From Acidithiobacillus sp. (GTDB lineage: Bacteria > Pseudomonadota > Gammaproteobacteria > Acidithiobacillales > Acidithiobacillaceae), in contig JAPTWR010000103.1 of the NCBI GenBank assembly GCA_028065135.1, positions 1-14,648 of the forward strand: 14,648 nucleotides of DNA, given 5' to 3'. Below the pieces are notes generated by a model. It was given only the letters and a program-made list of their open reading frames with translations. It was not told the DNA's origin and ran no database searches. Of this stretch, positions 5,925 to 12,696 are shown in pieces. The position numbers and the translations under genes are program-made. Position 1 is the first letter of the stretch, and each line of letters begins with the position of its first letter.

Positions 5925-7943
5925 ATGGATAATCAGGCTCTTCAAACCCTTGCGCGTAACATCCAAGCGATTCGAGGCAAGTGCGGACTTACCCTTTCGG
6001 GCCTTGCACAACATTCTGGTATCGCGAAATCAACCTTATCTCTTTTGGAGAGAGGGCAAGGAAATCCAACCATTGAAACCGTCTGGGCGATCGCTAACGC
6101 ATTGAATGTACCTTTCAGTCACATTATCGACGGGGTAGAAGCCGTCAAAAGCTTTTCAGAGGACGGTGATAAAGATAGAGAAAAAGTTCGTTTTATAGAA
6201 CGATATGGCACCAATCCTCAAATTGAAGTTTATGAAATGACTATTGCCGAAGGGCATAGTCGCGTTTCCAGTGCCCACCCTCCAGGCGTATTTGAACGAG
6301 TCATTGCACTGCGAGGTGAAATGTATGTTGGCAACGAGGCGGATGGCACATTGCTGCGTCCAGGACAAAGCTACGCGTTTGCTGGCGACTCAGAACACAC
6401 CTATTCCGCTCTCAATGGACCATCTACTGCCTTGGTGCTTATAGAATACCGAGAGCACACCACACAATCAGGCGGACATAAACTAGTTCGTGGATATCCA
6501 CAAACCGCAGCAGAATGGGACGGGCTTCGCTCTTTTGTTGATCGGGCCATTATTGATGTGGCACATGGCGTTACAGGTTTTTATCTCGAATTGCGCGGAT
6601 CAAATAGCGATATTTCTGTGGGGGAAAGCCACTTAGGCTTAAATCATTCCTCCGGATTTCAATGGCCACTCCTGATCTTCACAGGAAAGAATGATCAAGG
6701 TCTTTGGATCGCTGTTCTCCCACAAAATTATGTGAATGCTTTTACGCTGCACATGGATCATCTGAGCAATGCCGTACCGGATGTTTTGCTTTCAGCAATT
6801 CGACTGGCAGCTATTGCTGAGCAAATGCCCAGCATGGTGAATAGTGATGCCATGTTGCTGGAACCCGTGACAAAGTCATCGACCTTGGTGCTCGCAACAC
6901 TCGCTTATGAAGTGGCCCTCCAACATGGATATTTATTGATTCCCAGGCAATGGTTATCCCTATCGCAGCGGGATATAGACATAACGCCAGGCACATCAGA
7001 TGAAGATTTTTCCAGTCGGATCAATGTGGATTACTATACTGCCTTTGAGCTGTTTCACCCCGCATATGCGCGTCAGGTAACCGCTTTGGCCGAGGATGTC
7101 CTTACGTTTGATCCACAAGGCGGAAAAGGTCTATTCATTGATGTAGGCAGCGGCCCTGGTGCAGCATTATTCATGCTCATGGAGCTTCTGCCAGAAGCGC
7201 GCGTCACAGCTTTGGAGCCGGACGGTGCAGCATTTGCTTATTTGCTCAATAACACCAAAGAGCTGGCACAATTACGCTGTGTTCAAGAAGATGTTCTGGC
7301 ATTCTGCAAACCGGATGAACCTATTTCTGTTATTACGTCTGTGGGGTCTTCCCATCATTTTAATACAGCTTTTATGCTGCAAAAGGCGTGGCAACTTCTT
7401 GTCGAAAACGGAATGCTCTGCATTGCAGATGAGTTGCTTCCGAGTTTTACTGATCTGGAAAGCCGGAATAATGCTTTGATACGTCATCATGTTGCCTATG
7501 TACTTTCTTCCATGGCAAAAGTGGATGTATTGGATATGGAAGGTAACGATTCGACAGAAATACATATTTATCAATATATACGCGAGCAACTGATTCACGC
7601 TTTCATGTTGGCCATCCACAACCAAACAAGTGCATCTATCAAATATTGCCGAGATTTATTCGAGTATATCAATCAGCGCATTGTTAGCAAAAATTCATCA
7701 TCAGATATTGGCGCATTAGTTCGCTTCTATGTATTAGAAATTCAGGCGATGGTCGCAGGATTTGACTATGAAATTGAGCGTAAAACTTATCCTAAAAAAT
7801 TAGTCTCATTAGCTTACGGTGCAGGGTTTGAATTATTAAATCACCGACGGATATTTGCAACGACAGGTATCGACGAATGGGACGGCGGAACGCATGTTTT
7901 TACGTTCCGCAAGCGTGAGAGATCGCGTTTTGAAGGACTTTGA
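5925..7943 (+). CDS. Fusion of XRE regulator, cupin, unknown domain and SAM-dependent methyltransferase
   Basis: This protein has 672 residues. Residues about 8-62 are an XRE helix-turn-helix (NIQAIRGKCGLTLSGLAQHS, KSTLSLLERGQGNPTIETVW). Residues about 88-178 resemble a cupin sensor domain (RVIALRGEMYVG, LLRPGQSYAFAGDSEHTY). This XRE-cupin order is common in regulators next to azlCD. Residues about 190-370 are unrecognised. Residues about 375-520 form a class I methyltransferase: FIDVGSGPG with Asp406 as motif I, the acidic Glu431 in TALEPDG for SAM ribose, VQEDVLAF, and an insert rich in helices after 510 that may bind substrate. A normal XRE-cupin regulator is about 180-200 residues, so the extra 480 are unusual. 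Its 3' end overlaps azlC by 50 bp. I infer that it senses a small molecule, represses the operon and methylates an unidentified substrate. Composition is AT-richer than the flanks. Confidence 0.85.
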   Translation: MDNQALQTLARNIQAIRGKCGLTLSGLAQHSGIAKSTLSLLERGQGNPTIETVWAIANALNVPFSHIIDGVEAVKSFSEDGDKDREKVRFIERYGTNPQIEVYEMTIAEGHSRVSSAHPPGVFERVIALRGEMYVGNEADGTLLRPGQSYAFAGDSEHTYSALNGPSTALVLIEYREHTTQSGGHKLVRGYPQTAAEWDGLRSFVDRAIIDVAHGVTGFYLELRGSNSDISVGESHLGLNHSSGFQWPLLIFTGKNDQGLWIAVLPQNYVNAFTLHMDHLSNAVPDVLLSAIRLAAIAEQMPSMVNSDAMLLEPVTKSSTLVLATLAYEVALQHGYLLIPRQWLSLSQRDIDITPGTSDEDFSSRINVDYYTAFELFHPAYARQVTALAEDVLTFDPQGGKGLFIDVGSGPGAALFMLMELLPEARVTALEPDGAAFAYLLNNTKELAQLRCVQEDVLAFCKPDEPISVITSVGSSHHFNTAFMLQKAWQLLVENGMLCIADELLPSFTDLESRNNALIRHHVAYVLSSMAKVDVLDMEGNDSTEIHIYQYIREQLIHAFMLAIHNQTSASIKYCRDLFEYINQRIVSKNSSSDIGALVRFYVLEIQAMVAGFDYEIERKTYPKKLVSLAYGAGFELLNHRRIFATTGIDEWDGGTHVFTFRKRERSRFEGL

Positions 7944-8631
7944 AGAAGACTGCTTTGTCAGCGGACTAAAAGCGAGCATGCCAATTGTCGCGGGTTATTT
8001 ACCTATTGCTGTTTCTTTTGGGCTTATATCTGTACAATCCGGACTTAGCCCATATATGACGATCTTGATATCAGCGGTCATTTTTGCGGGTGCCAGCCAG
8101 TTTGTCTTGGTTTCACTAATTTCTAGCGGGGCAGGATTTTGGGACCCCTTGGTTGTCGTTCTACTGATGAATTTTCGGCATGCATTTTACGGTCCGTCCT
8201 TTGCGCGCAAACTGTCACCAGATCATGCACGTTTCCCGCGCGCATGGTTGGCGGCTGGGCTCACCGATGAAGTTTTTGCGACATCTCTCTCACATCTAAG
8301 CAAAGTGGATGAGCAGCATCGTGAAACTTGGTATAGCGGTTTACAGATAGGTGCTTATACAGCTTGGGTGATAGGTACGGCCATCGGTGCCATTTCGAGT
8401 GGGCAGATGACGCATCTGCCTATTGTGCATCAAGCCATTCATTTTATTTTGCCCGCACTGTTCATGGCATTGCTTTTAGAGTTCACGTCACGGGATTCGT
8501 TGGTTTTAGTGTTTGTTGCCGCTAGTGTGACTGCAATAATGCTTTTTATGCTCCCGACCTATCAGGCGATGCCGATAGGAATGTTAGTCGGGGCTCTCAG
8601 TATGAGTTGGAGAAAAACAGCTCATGGCTAA
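7894..8631 (+). CDS. azlC: AzlC-family branched-chain amino acid export permease, large subunit
   Basis: An integral inner-membrane protein of 245 residues, the same length as E. coli YgaZ. Family features are GLKASMPIVAGYLPIAVSFG in the first helix, SAVIFAGASQFVLVSLI in the second, NFRHAFYGPSFA in the loop (the AzlC hallmark) and LTDEVFATS. About five to eight hydrophobic segments follow to the C-terminus. With AzlD it forms the two-component exporter, which in known members moves branched-chain amino acids, methionine or analogues. I chose ATG 7894, 50 bases inside the preceding gene, with GGCGGA upstream; GTG 7915 is possible. It overlaps azlD by 8 bases. Substrate here is not known. Confidence 0.9.
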   Translation: MFLRSASVRDRVLKDFEEDCFVSGLKASMPIVAGYLPIAVSFGLISVQSGLSPYMTILISAVIFAGASQFVLVSLISSGAGFWDPLVVVLLMNFRHAFYGPSFARKLSPDHARFPRAWLAAGLTDEVFATSLSHLSKVDEQHRETWYSGLQIGAYTAWVIGTAIGAISSGQMTHLPIVHQAIHFILPALFMALLLEFTSRDSLVLVFVAASVTAIMLFMLPTYQAMPIGMLVGALSMSWRKTAHG

Positions 8632-8962
8632 TCCGCTCTGGTTGATTATAGCTGCGGCTATAGGCACATTTTTACAGCGGTTTATCCCTTTTCTTATTGC
8701 ACACAAGGCAAGAAAGAGGCGAAACAGAAACTCTTGGTGGGAAACTTTTCTGGAAGGTATAGGCCCAGCCGCTATTGCCTCGCTGTTAATTATATCTTTG
8801 AGTCCAGAGTTGGGCATTCAGTCAAGTGCCCAAATTACTGCCGTATTGACAGCTCTATGTGTTGTTTTCCTAGCCAAAAAGTTAATGGGTGGAGTCGCCA
8901 TCGCAACATTACTGGGAGCTACAGTGTATGGCCTGATAAGCTGGGCTTATGGAAGCCTATAG
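8624..8962 (+). CDS. azlD: AzlD-family branched-chain amino acid export permease, small subunit
   Basis: A 112-residue membrane protein with three or four hydrophobic segments: NPLWLIIAAAIGTFLQRFIP, GIGPAAIASLLIISL, ITAVLTALCVVFLAKKLMGG and ATLLGATVYGLISWAYG. Length and pattern match AzlD/YgaH. The basic loop HKARKRRNRNSWW lies between the first two segments. ATG 8624 overlaps the azlC stop (ATGGCTAA), indicating translational coupling and one complex. No terminator-like hairpin with a T-run is visible in the 110 bases after the stop. Confidence 0.9.
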   Translation: MANPLWLIIAAAIGTFLQRFIPFLIAHKARKRRNRNSWWETFLEGIGPAAIASLLIISLSPELGIQSSAQITAVLTALCVVFLAKKLMGGVAIATLLGATVYGLISWAYGSL

Positions 8963-9073
8963 CGATCGCGTGGCAGCAAGTAACCGTGATGCTGACCACC
9001 GAATTGTTCAACAAGAGGAATCCACAGCTTCGCATGGCGTTCGAAATCCTCTACTTTCAAGCAAACGGGTCTG

Positions 9074-9154
9074 TTATGTACTGCAAATAGCAGGTAACCA
9101 TAAGATCCCTCTTAAGACATAGCGTAAGCTATAAGCGGGTATGCCGGATAACAT
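9074..9154 (-). CDS. 26-residue hydrophobic ORF with strong ribosome site
   Basis: ATG at 9154 on the minus strand is preceded by AGGAGG with a seven-base gap, the best ribosome site in this spacer. The peptide begins MLSGIPAYSLRYVLRG, continues with a hydrophobic stretch ILWLPAIC and ends after 26 residues. It could be a small membrane peptide, a leader peptide or the surviving start of a deleted gene. No family is recognised. Confidence 0.3.
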   Translation of the reverse strand: MLSGIPAYSLRYVLRGILWLPAICST

Positions 9155-9177
9155 GGTGTGCTCCTCCTGTATGTTGG

Positions 9178-9198
9178 GACAGAATGCACCCTTCTGTC
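9178..9198. promoter_or_regulatory. Inverted repeat upstream of the small minus-strand ORF
   Basis: GACAGAA (9178-9184) and TTCTGTC (9192-9198) are exact inverted arms around seven bases, 23 bases upstream of the 26-residue ORF. A possible operator or RNA stem-loop; function unknown. Confidence 0.4.
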
Positions 9199-9294
9199 TC
9201 GTGGGCGCCGTACCCTGAGCGACGGATGACCCGGTTTTGCTGGGTTCCTCTGCCACTCCAGAAGGCCGATTATGGGACATTACGGTGAGGCTGC

Positions 9295-9756
9295 TTATTC
9301 TGGCCACCAGTTAGCCAGGATTTGTGTGTCGATATCCCAAGGGCACAACTCTGGAAAGGTGGAGATCGGTAGCTCAGCTTCAAAAGCAGCTTCGTCAGCG
9401 GCATTACTCCAAGCGTCCGGCAGCATTTCAGGAATCAGTCTCTTGAGGCTTGGTGAGTCCTTGATGAGATATTTGAGATCGAGCCGTTGGTTTCGTATGG
9501 TGGTCGCCCAACTCTTGCTCTGTTTTTGGGGCTGCCATTGCCATTTTATCAAGTGCATGAGCAAGATCCGTAGATGGTTTCTGAGGGCGTTTTTTTCACT
9601 TCTGCCCATGCTCTCCAATTCCTCCAGAATGTTGTCCCAATCCAGGTTGCTTGCCTTCCGGGTACGCAAAGCCTGAGATTGGGCTTCTATCCACGCCAGA
9701 AAGTCCACGTCGTATAGATTAGTTATCGGTTGCTCAAGCTGTCTTGCCGTAGTCAT
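9295..9756 (-). CDS. DUF29 family protein
   Basis: This 153-residue protein shows the DUF29 pattern throughout: LYDVDFLAWIEAQSQALR, the helix LDWDNILEELESMGRSEKNA with the conserved EELE(S/D)MG, LRNHLRILLMHLIKWQWQP, SWATTIRNQR and a C-terminal WP-type ending. It has no signal peptide and few hydrophobic runs, so it should be soluble. AAGGGGG lies before ATG 9756. It is 73 bp downstream of brnA on the same strand. DUF29 proteins are abundant in cyanobacteria and acidophiles with plastic genomes, but no activity is established. Confidence 0.88.
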   Translation of the reverse strand: MTTARQLEQPITNLYDVDFLAWIEAQSQALRTRKASNLDWDNILEELESMGRSEKNALRNHLRILLMHLIKWQWQPQKQSKSWATTIRNQRLDLKYLIKDSPSLKRLIPEMLPDAWSNAADEAAFEAELPISTFPELCPWDIDTQILANWWPE

Positions 9757-9829
9757 GAGGCACCCCCTTGTAAGGCTGTTCTGCCGAGAATATACGGGTT
9801 AAGTAGTTATGAAAAGCAAAGCCATTCTG

Positions 9830-10072
9830 TCATATCAGCATTTCTTTGCGGATCACCCGCCGCAACACTCGTTCCAGTGCCCCATCCTGCGCGGACATCT
9901 GTTCCTGTAAGGCGGCGTTGATCGCGGTCTGATCATTGCCGCCATGTTCCTGCGCCAGCTTTCTGTACCAGTCCAACACGTCGTTATCCAAGCGGATGGT
10001 CACGCGGGTCTTTCCCGGCTCTACGGCGACCGCACCCCGCCGGGCCTGGCTGAAATCATGCTCTGCTTTCAT
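9830..10072 (-). CDS. brnA: BrnA-type antitoxin
   Basis: This 80-residue protein begins MKAEHDFSQARRGAVAVEPG and continues KTRVTIRLDNDVLDWYRKLA, the opening and ribbon-helix-helix strand of BrnA antitoxins (formerly DUF4415). The DNA-binding ribbon is around residues 20-45 and the C-terminal helix (ALERVLRRVIRKEML) would contact toxin. Its ATG overlaps the TGA of the brnT relic upstream (ATGA), the usual brnT-brnA order. BrnA normally autorepresses the operon and neutralises BrnT; here the toxin is broken, so brnA is effectively an orphan. Confidence 0.88.
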   Translation of the reverse strand: MKAEHDFSQARRGAVAVEPGKTRVTIRLDNDVLDWYRKLAQEHGGNDQTAINAALQEQMSAQDGALERVLRRVIRKEMLI

Positions 10073-10264
10073 GGGTTCGCATCTCCTGCATATGCTTTGC
10101 GTTCTCCTGGGCTGGCTTTACGGGCGGATATGAGGCGTATTTCATCTTCACCGCGCTCGGTGTACGCCACCGATCAGTACTCGATCCAGGAAGTCCCGCC
10201 CCATCGTCACCAGACGCTGCTCACCTTCGGCATCCACATTCTCCGTGGTCAGGGCGCAGTCATC
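10069..10264 (-). pseudogene. brnT: BrnT-type ribonuclease toxin, 5'-truncated and frameshifted
   Basis: On the minus strand one frame reads DDCALTTENVDAEGEQRLVT then MGRDFLDRVLI, and after a one-base shift near 10168-10175 the next frame reads VAYTERGEDEIRLISARKAS then PGERKAYAG before TGA. Together these match the C-terminal two-thirds of BrnT (D-E-R-L-T-G, V-T-E-R-G, I-R-I-S-A-R-A). The N-terminal 30-40 residues, including the FEWD-type start and the first catalytic region, are absent upstream of about 10264. The stop overlaps brnA. The toxin is very unlikely to be active. Confidence 0.75.
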
Positions 10265-11123
10265 AGTTCTTCGGTTGGTATGCTACAGGACTCTCCGGAA
10301 TGCAGGACAGCGAGCCACTATTCTGCTATGTATAGATCTTCGAAGTCCTGCACCGCTTCCGCAAACTCGCTTGCCGCGACGCGCTGGCGGAGCTGGGCGT
10401 CTGGAAAACTTCCTGGAGCCGCCACCCGCACTCCAGTCTGGCCCCTCTGTGGGGGTCGAACAGCCCGAAAAGGCCCTCACGTCCCTCGGCTATGTCTGCA
10501 ATCAATATCACCTGCATGCCGAGGCCATCGCCTGTCATCGCCTGGCGCTGCGCTATGCCCCAGGGCTGGCCCTGGCCCACTGGAATCTCGGCCTGTCTCT
10601 GCTCATGGAAGACGCCACCTGGCAGGCGGGCTGGGAAGAATATGAGTGGCGCTGGCACTGGCCCGAATGCCCGGAGCGACCCCGCCATCTGCCCGTTCCG
10701 CTGTGGCGCGGCGAAGACCTGCACGGCAAACGACTGCTGGTCTGGACCGAACAGGGCTATGGCGATGCCCTGCAATTCGTGGCCCTGCTGCCCCGCGTTC
10801 AGGCACTGGGTGCTGAGGTGGTCCTGGAAACCACGGCCCCCTTACAGCGCCTGTTTCGGCAAAGCTTCCCGGATGTGCAGATCATCGAACGACCGGATCA
10901 TCCCGATCAGATCCGCTGTGATAGACCGCTGGATTATGCCATTCCCCTGATGAGTCTCCCGCACCGTTTGCAGTTACAACCGCAAGACCGCCCCCTGGCG
11001 ACCGTTTATTTGCGCGCGGACCCGGAAGATCAGGCCCGCTGGGCCGCTCAATATGCCGCCGCTCCATCCACCAGACCCCGGATCGGATGCACAGTTCTGT
11101 CTCATGCTTATGACGCGCCGTAG
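10245..11123 (+). pseudogene. TPR plus glycosyltransferase-like protein, truncated at both ends
   Basis: From about 10440 the frame resembles TPR proteins with a C-terminal glycosyltransferase-like (GT-B) domain: ALTSLGYVCNQYHLHAEAIA, LALRYAPGLALAHWNLGLSL (a TPR unit), the W-rich hinge GWEEYEWRWHWP, PLWRGEDLHGKRLLVWTEQG, YGDALQFVALLPRVQALGAE, VVLETTAPLQRLFR, then LDYAIPLMSLPHRL and TRPRIGC. Homology fades at about 11085 just where the conserved nucleotide-sugar part should follow, and TAG comes at 11121. Full proteins of this type exceed 500 residues. The first 190 bases of the frame overlap the brnT relic antisense and are not TPR-like, so the N-terminus is missing too. Both ends look cut by rearrangement. 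Not likely functional. Confidence 0.7.
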
Positions 11124-11566
11124 GCATACTCAATGGTCTGCAGGGTGGCGCCGCCGTGGGATGCCTTCAGTATTTCGATGCCTACCACGTTGGGTTCCTT
11201 TGCATAAAGATACAAAACGCGACATAGGAAATTTCCAAGAGCCTTGACGGGCAAGGCGTGCAGCCGTTTCTTTTCCCCCCGAAATCGGTGGCCTGAAACG
11301 GGAGAGGTTTCGGGAAACGCCAGAATGCTTGTAGCCCTTGTGAATTCAGGCTAGTGCAGAGTTTCCTGTGGGACTTTTGGTACCTTTATGCAGATAGACC
11401 CATGTTTCAGGTGGTGAGGTTCTGAAATAGTCCGATTCGTGCTTTTGGGCAAAAACACCTGTTTGTCCAGCCTGCGAAATTAAAAAAGTGCAGCCCATCC
11501 TGTCGCTTTCCCCCTTTGCACTGTAGTAGACTTAGTTCATTGAACTTGGTCCACAAGGGGGTGGCT
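11124..11566. other. Gene-free spacer holding a MITE-like element
   Basis: No ORF here has family-like sequence. It contains a 212 bp element with long inverted ends (11191-11402, listed separately). Downstream of it, 11403-11566 is the upstream region of the Phd-VapC operon; I do not see a convincing -35/-10 pair there. Confidence 0.55.
11191..11402. mobile_element. MITE-like element with about 41 bp imperfect terminal inverted repeats
   Basis: The left end (11191-11231) starts TGGGTTCC and contains TGCATAAAGATACAAAA. The right end (11362-11402), read in reverse complement, starts TGGGTCTA and contains TGCATAAAGGTACCAAAA. The outer 27 bases agree at about 22 positions and the inner part converges on AGGAAA in both arms. 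The roughly 130 bp between has no transposase. I see no clear target duplication. It may be a non-autonomous derivative of an insertion sequence encoded elsewhere. Confidence 0.6.
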
Positions 11567-11821
11567 ATGCGCACATACAATATCCACGAAGCGAAAACGC
11601 AGCTTTCCAGGTTGGTGGAGAAGGCCGCCGAAGGGGATTCTTTCGTGATCGCCAAGGCGGGAAAGCCCATGGTGAAGGTGATCGCGCTGGAAACGCCGGA
11701 CGCATCGCAGAGGAAGCGGTTTGGGTTTCTGTCCGGTCAGATCAAGGTGCCGGATGATTTCAACACGATGGGTGCCGACGAAATTGAGTCCTTGTTCGAG
11801 GGCGGTGAGGGGGGCGAGTGA
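11567..11821 (+). CDS. Phd/YefM-family antitoxin
   Basis: This 84-residue protein has the standard Phd/YefM N-terminal DNA-binding domain: MRTYNIHEAKTQLSRLVEKA, then EGDSFVIAKAGKPMVKVIAL. The C-terminal tail (RKRFGFLSGQIKVPDDFNTM, GADEIESLFEG) is the toxin-wrapping segment, typical of antitoxins paired with PIN toxins. ATG 11567 is used because AAGGGGGTG precedes it; the upstream in-frame codons have none. It overlaps the toxin start by four bases (GTGA). It should repress its own promoter with VapC and block the ribonuclease. Confidence 0.9.
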   Translation: MRTYNIHEAKTQLSRLVEKAAEGDSFVIAKAGKPMVKVIALETPDASQRKRFGFLSGQIKVPDDFNTMGADEIESLFEGGEGGE

Positions 11822-12204
11822 AGCTGCTGCTGGACACGCATCTGCTGCTGTGGGCTGCAGACAGCCTTGAGCGTGTGCCTGTAGGCGCTCGTGCGCTGAT
11901 GGCTGATCTGGAAAACGAACTGCTTTTCAGCGTAGTGAGCCTTTGGGAAGTGGCCATAAAAAGCGGATTGAACCGTCCGGACTTTCAGGTGGATGCGCGC
12001 TTGCTGCGTCGGGGACTGATCGACAACGGATACGTCGAGTTGCCCATATCCGGGGAACATGCCGTTGCGGTGGACACCTTGCCGTCGATTCATAAAGACC
12101 CCTTCGACCGGCTGTTGATGGCGCAGGCAACGGTCGAGGGATTTGTACTGCTCACGAATGATGCGACACTGAGCCGGTATCCAGGGCCGGTCCGTTTGGT
12201 ATAG
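11818..12204 (+). CDS. vapC: PIN-domain ribonuclease toxin, VapC type
   Basis: This 128-residue protein is a full PIN domain. Acidic catalytic residues for Mg2+-dependent RNA cleavage are Asp6 (LLLDTHLLLW), Glu44 (SLWEVAIKSG), Asp97 (HKDPFDRLLMAQA) and Asp115 (LLTNDATLSRY). The order and spacing match the type II VapC branch with a Phd-type antitoxin. It starts at GTG 11818, overlapping the antitoxin by four bases for coupled translation. It is the only toxin gene in the window that looks intact. Confidence 0.9.
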   Translation: MKLLLDTHLLLWAADSLERVPVGARALMADLENELLFSVVSLWEVAIKSGLNRPDFQVDARLLRRGLIDNGYVELPISGEHAVAVDTLPSIHKDPFDRLLMAQATVEGFVLLTNDATLSRYPGPVRLV

Positions 12205-12257
12205 AGAGCTTCATCCGATGACGCAGTTCCTTGCTGTTGTGATCTCCATGCCCCAAT

Positions 12258-12268
12258 CGCATACCGTT
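12258..12268 (+). repeat. 11 bp direct repeat, copy 1
   Basis: CGCATACCGTT, identical to 12490-12500. The two copies enclose the stem-loop segment and could be a target duplication or recombination footprint. Confidence 0.5.
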
Positions 12269-12305
12269 GCTATAGGTATGTCGTGGGCTATAGGCCGAGT
12301 TTACA

Positions 12306-12422
12306 GGGAAGTACGCAGACTCCCGGTTATGGCACCCTGAGACCAGGGACTCCACGAAAAGGAGTGACGGATGACTATTGAAACCCCAACCCTTGCAGGG
12401 GCGGATGGATTGCTTCCAATCC
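12306..12422 (+). ncRNA. Candidate structured RNA: run of short hairpins
   Basis: Stems in order are GGGA/TCCC (12306-12309 with 12321-12324), CCCTG-AGAC-CAGGG (12335-12348), ACTCC-ACGAAAA-GGAGT (12349-12365), CCCC/GGGG (12384-12387 with 12398-12401) and GGATTG-CTTC-CAATCC (12407-12422). Four or five stems in 117 bases with little gap, at the end of an open frame, resemble the 3' end of an IS200/IS605-type tnpB with its guide RNA, but I cannot confirm it. It may also be non-functional. Confidence 0.3.
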
Positions 12423-12489
12423 CCTGAGGGATACACAACCATTAATACATTGGCCCATCCGTCGAAGCGCGGATTTGTGCTAAATTGAG

Positions 12490-12500
12490 CGCATACCGTT
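12490..12500 (+). repeat. 11 bp direct repeat, copy 2
   Basis: CGCATACCGTT, identical to 12258-12268, ending six bases before the first ATG of the lipoprotein gene. Confidence 0.5.
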
Positions 12501-12506
12501 CAATAA

Positions 12507-12692
12507 ATGGTCGCTGTTATGAGCATGAATCAACACACAAAAATTCAACGCAGACGTTCTCCGGCCCTGCGGCTTATCACCGCACTGGTTGGGGTGGCCA
12601 TCCTTTCAGGATGCGTCGTCGCTCCTGGTGCGTACGGATACCGCGTGCATCCCCTCTTTCACCCCGGATGGGGGCGCGGCTGGAGGCGGTGA
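12507..12692 (+). CDS. Small lipoprotein of unknown function
   Basis: At most 61 residues. The basic n-region KIQRRRSPALR is followed by the hydrophobic LITALVGVAILSGC with lipobox LSGC, so the mature part, CVVAPGAYGYRVHP then HPGWGRGWRR, is only about 27 residues rich in Gly, Tyr, Trp and Arg and anchored by lipid in the inner or outer membrane. ATG 12507, 12519 and 12525 are all possible; none has a clear ribosome site. It ends four bases before the next gene, whose ribosome site lies inside it, so the two are coupled. Small Gly/Trp-rich lipoproteins like this are known in proteobacteria but uncharacterised. Confidence 0.65.
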   Translation: MVAVMSMNQHTKIQRRRSPALRLITALVGVAILSGCVVAPGAYGYRVHPLFHPGWGRGWRR

Positions 12693-12696
12693 TCCC

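Larger units (their letters stand above)
8963..9294. other. Spacer after azlD
   Basis: No gene with family similarity. The plus-strand frame tail here looks like chance. The minus strand contains one very short ORF with an unusually good ribosome site (9074-9154) and an inverted repeat upstream of it (9178-9198), both listed separately. Confidence 0.6.
12205..12506. other. Spacer with consecutive stem-loops and an 11 bp direct repeat
   Basis: No complete gene. The plus frame stays open from the vapC stop to a TGA near 12380 (ending LRPGTPRKGVTDDY) but has no ATG. It could be the tail of a lost gene. The stem-loops (12306-12422) and the flanking CGCATACCGTT repeats (12258-12268, 12490-12500) are listed separately. 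Confidence 0.55.

Noticed and set aside
7272..7625. 117-codon minus-strand ORF within the methyltransferase part
   Set aside because: Opposite strand of a continuous 672-codon frame with SAM-binding motifs; no ribosome site or family match.
12306..12430. CRISPR repeat candidate (CAATCCCC-type)
   Set aside because: Only single copies of each hairpin are present, with no regularly spaced repeats or spacers and no cas gene.
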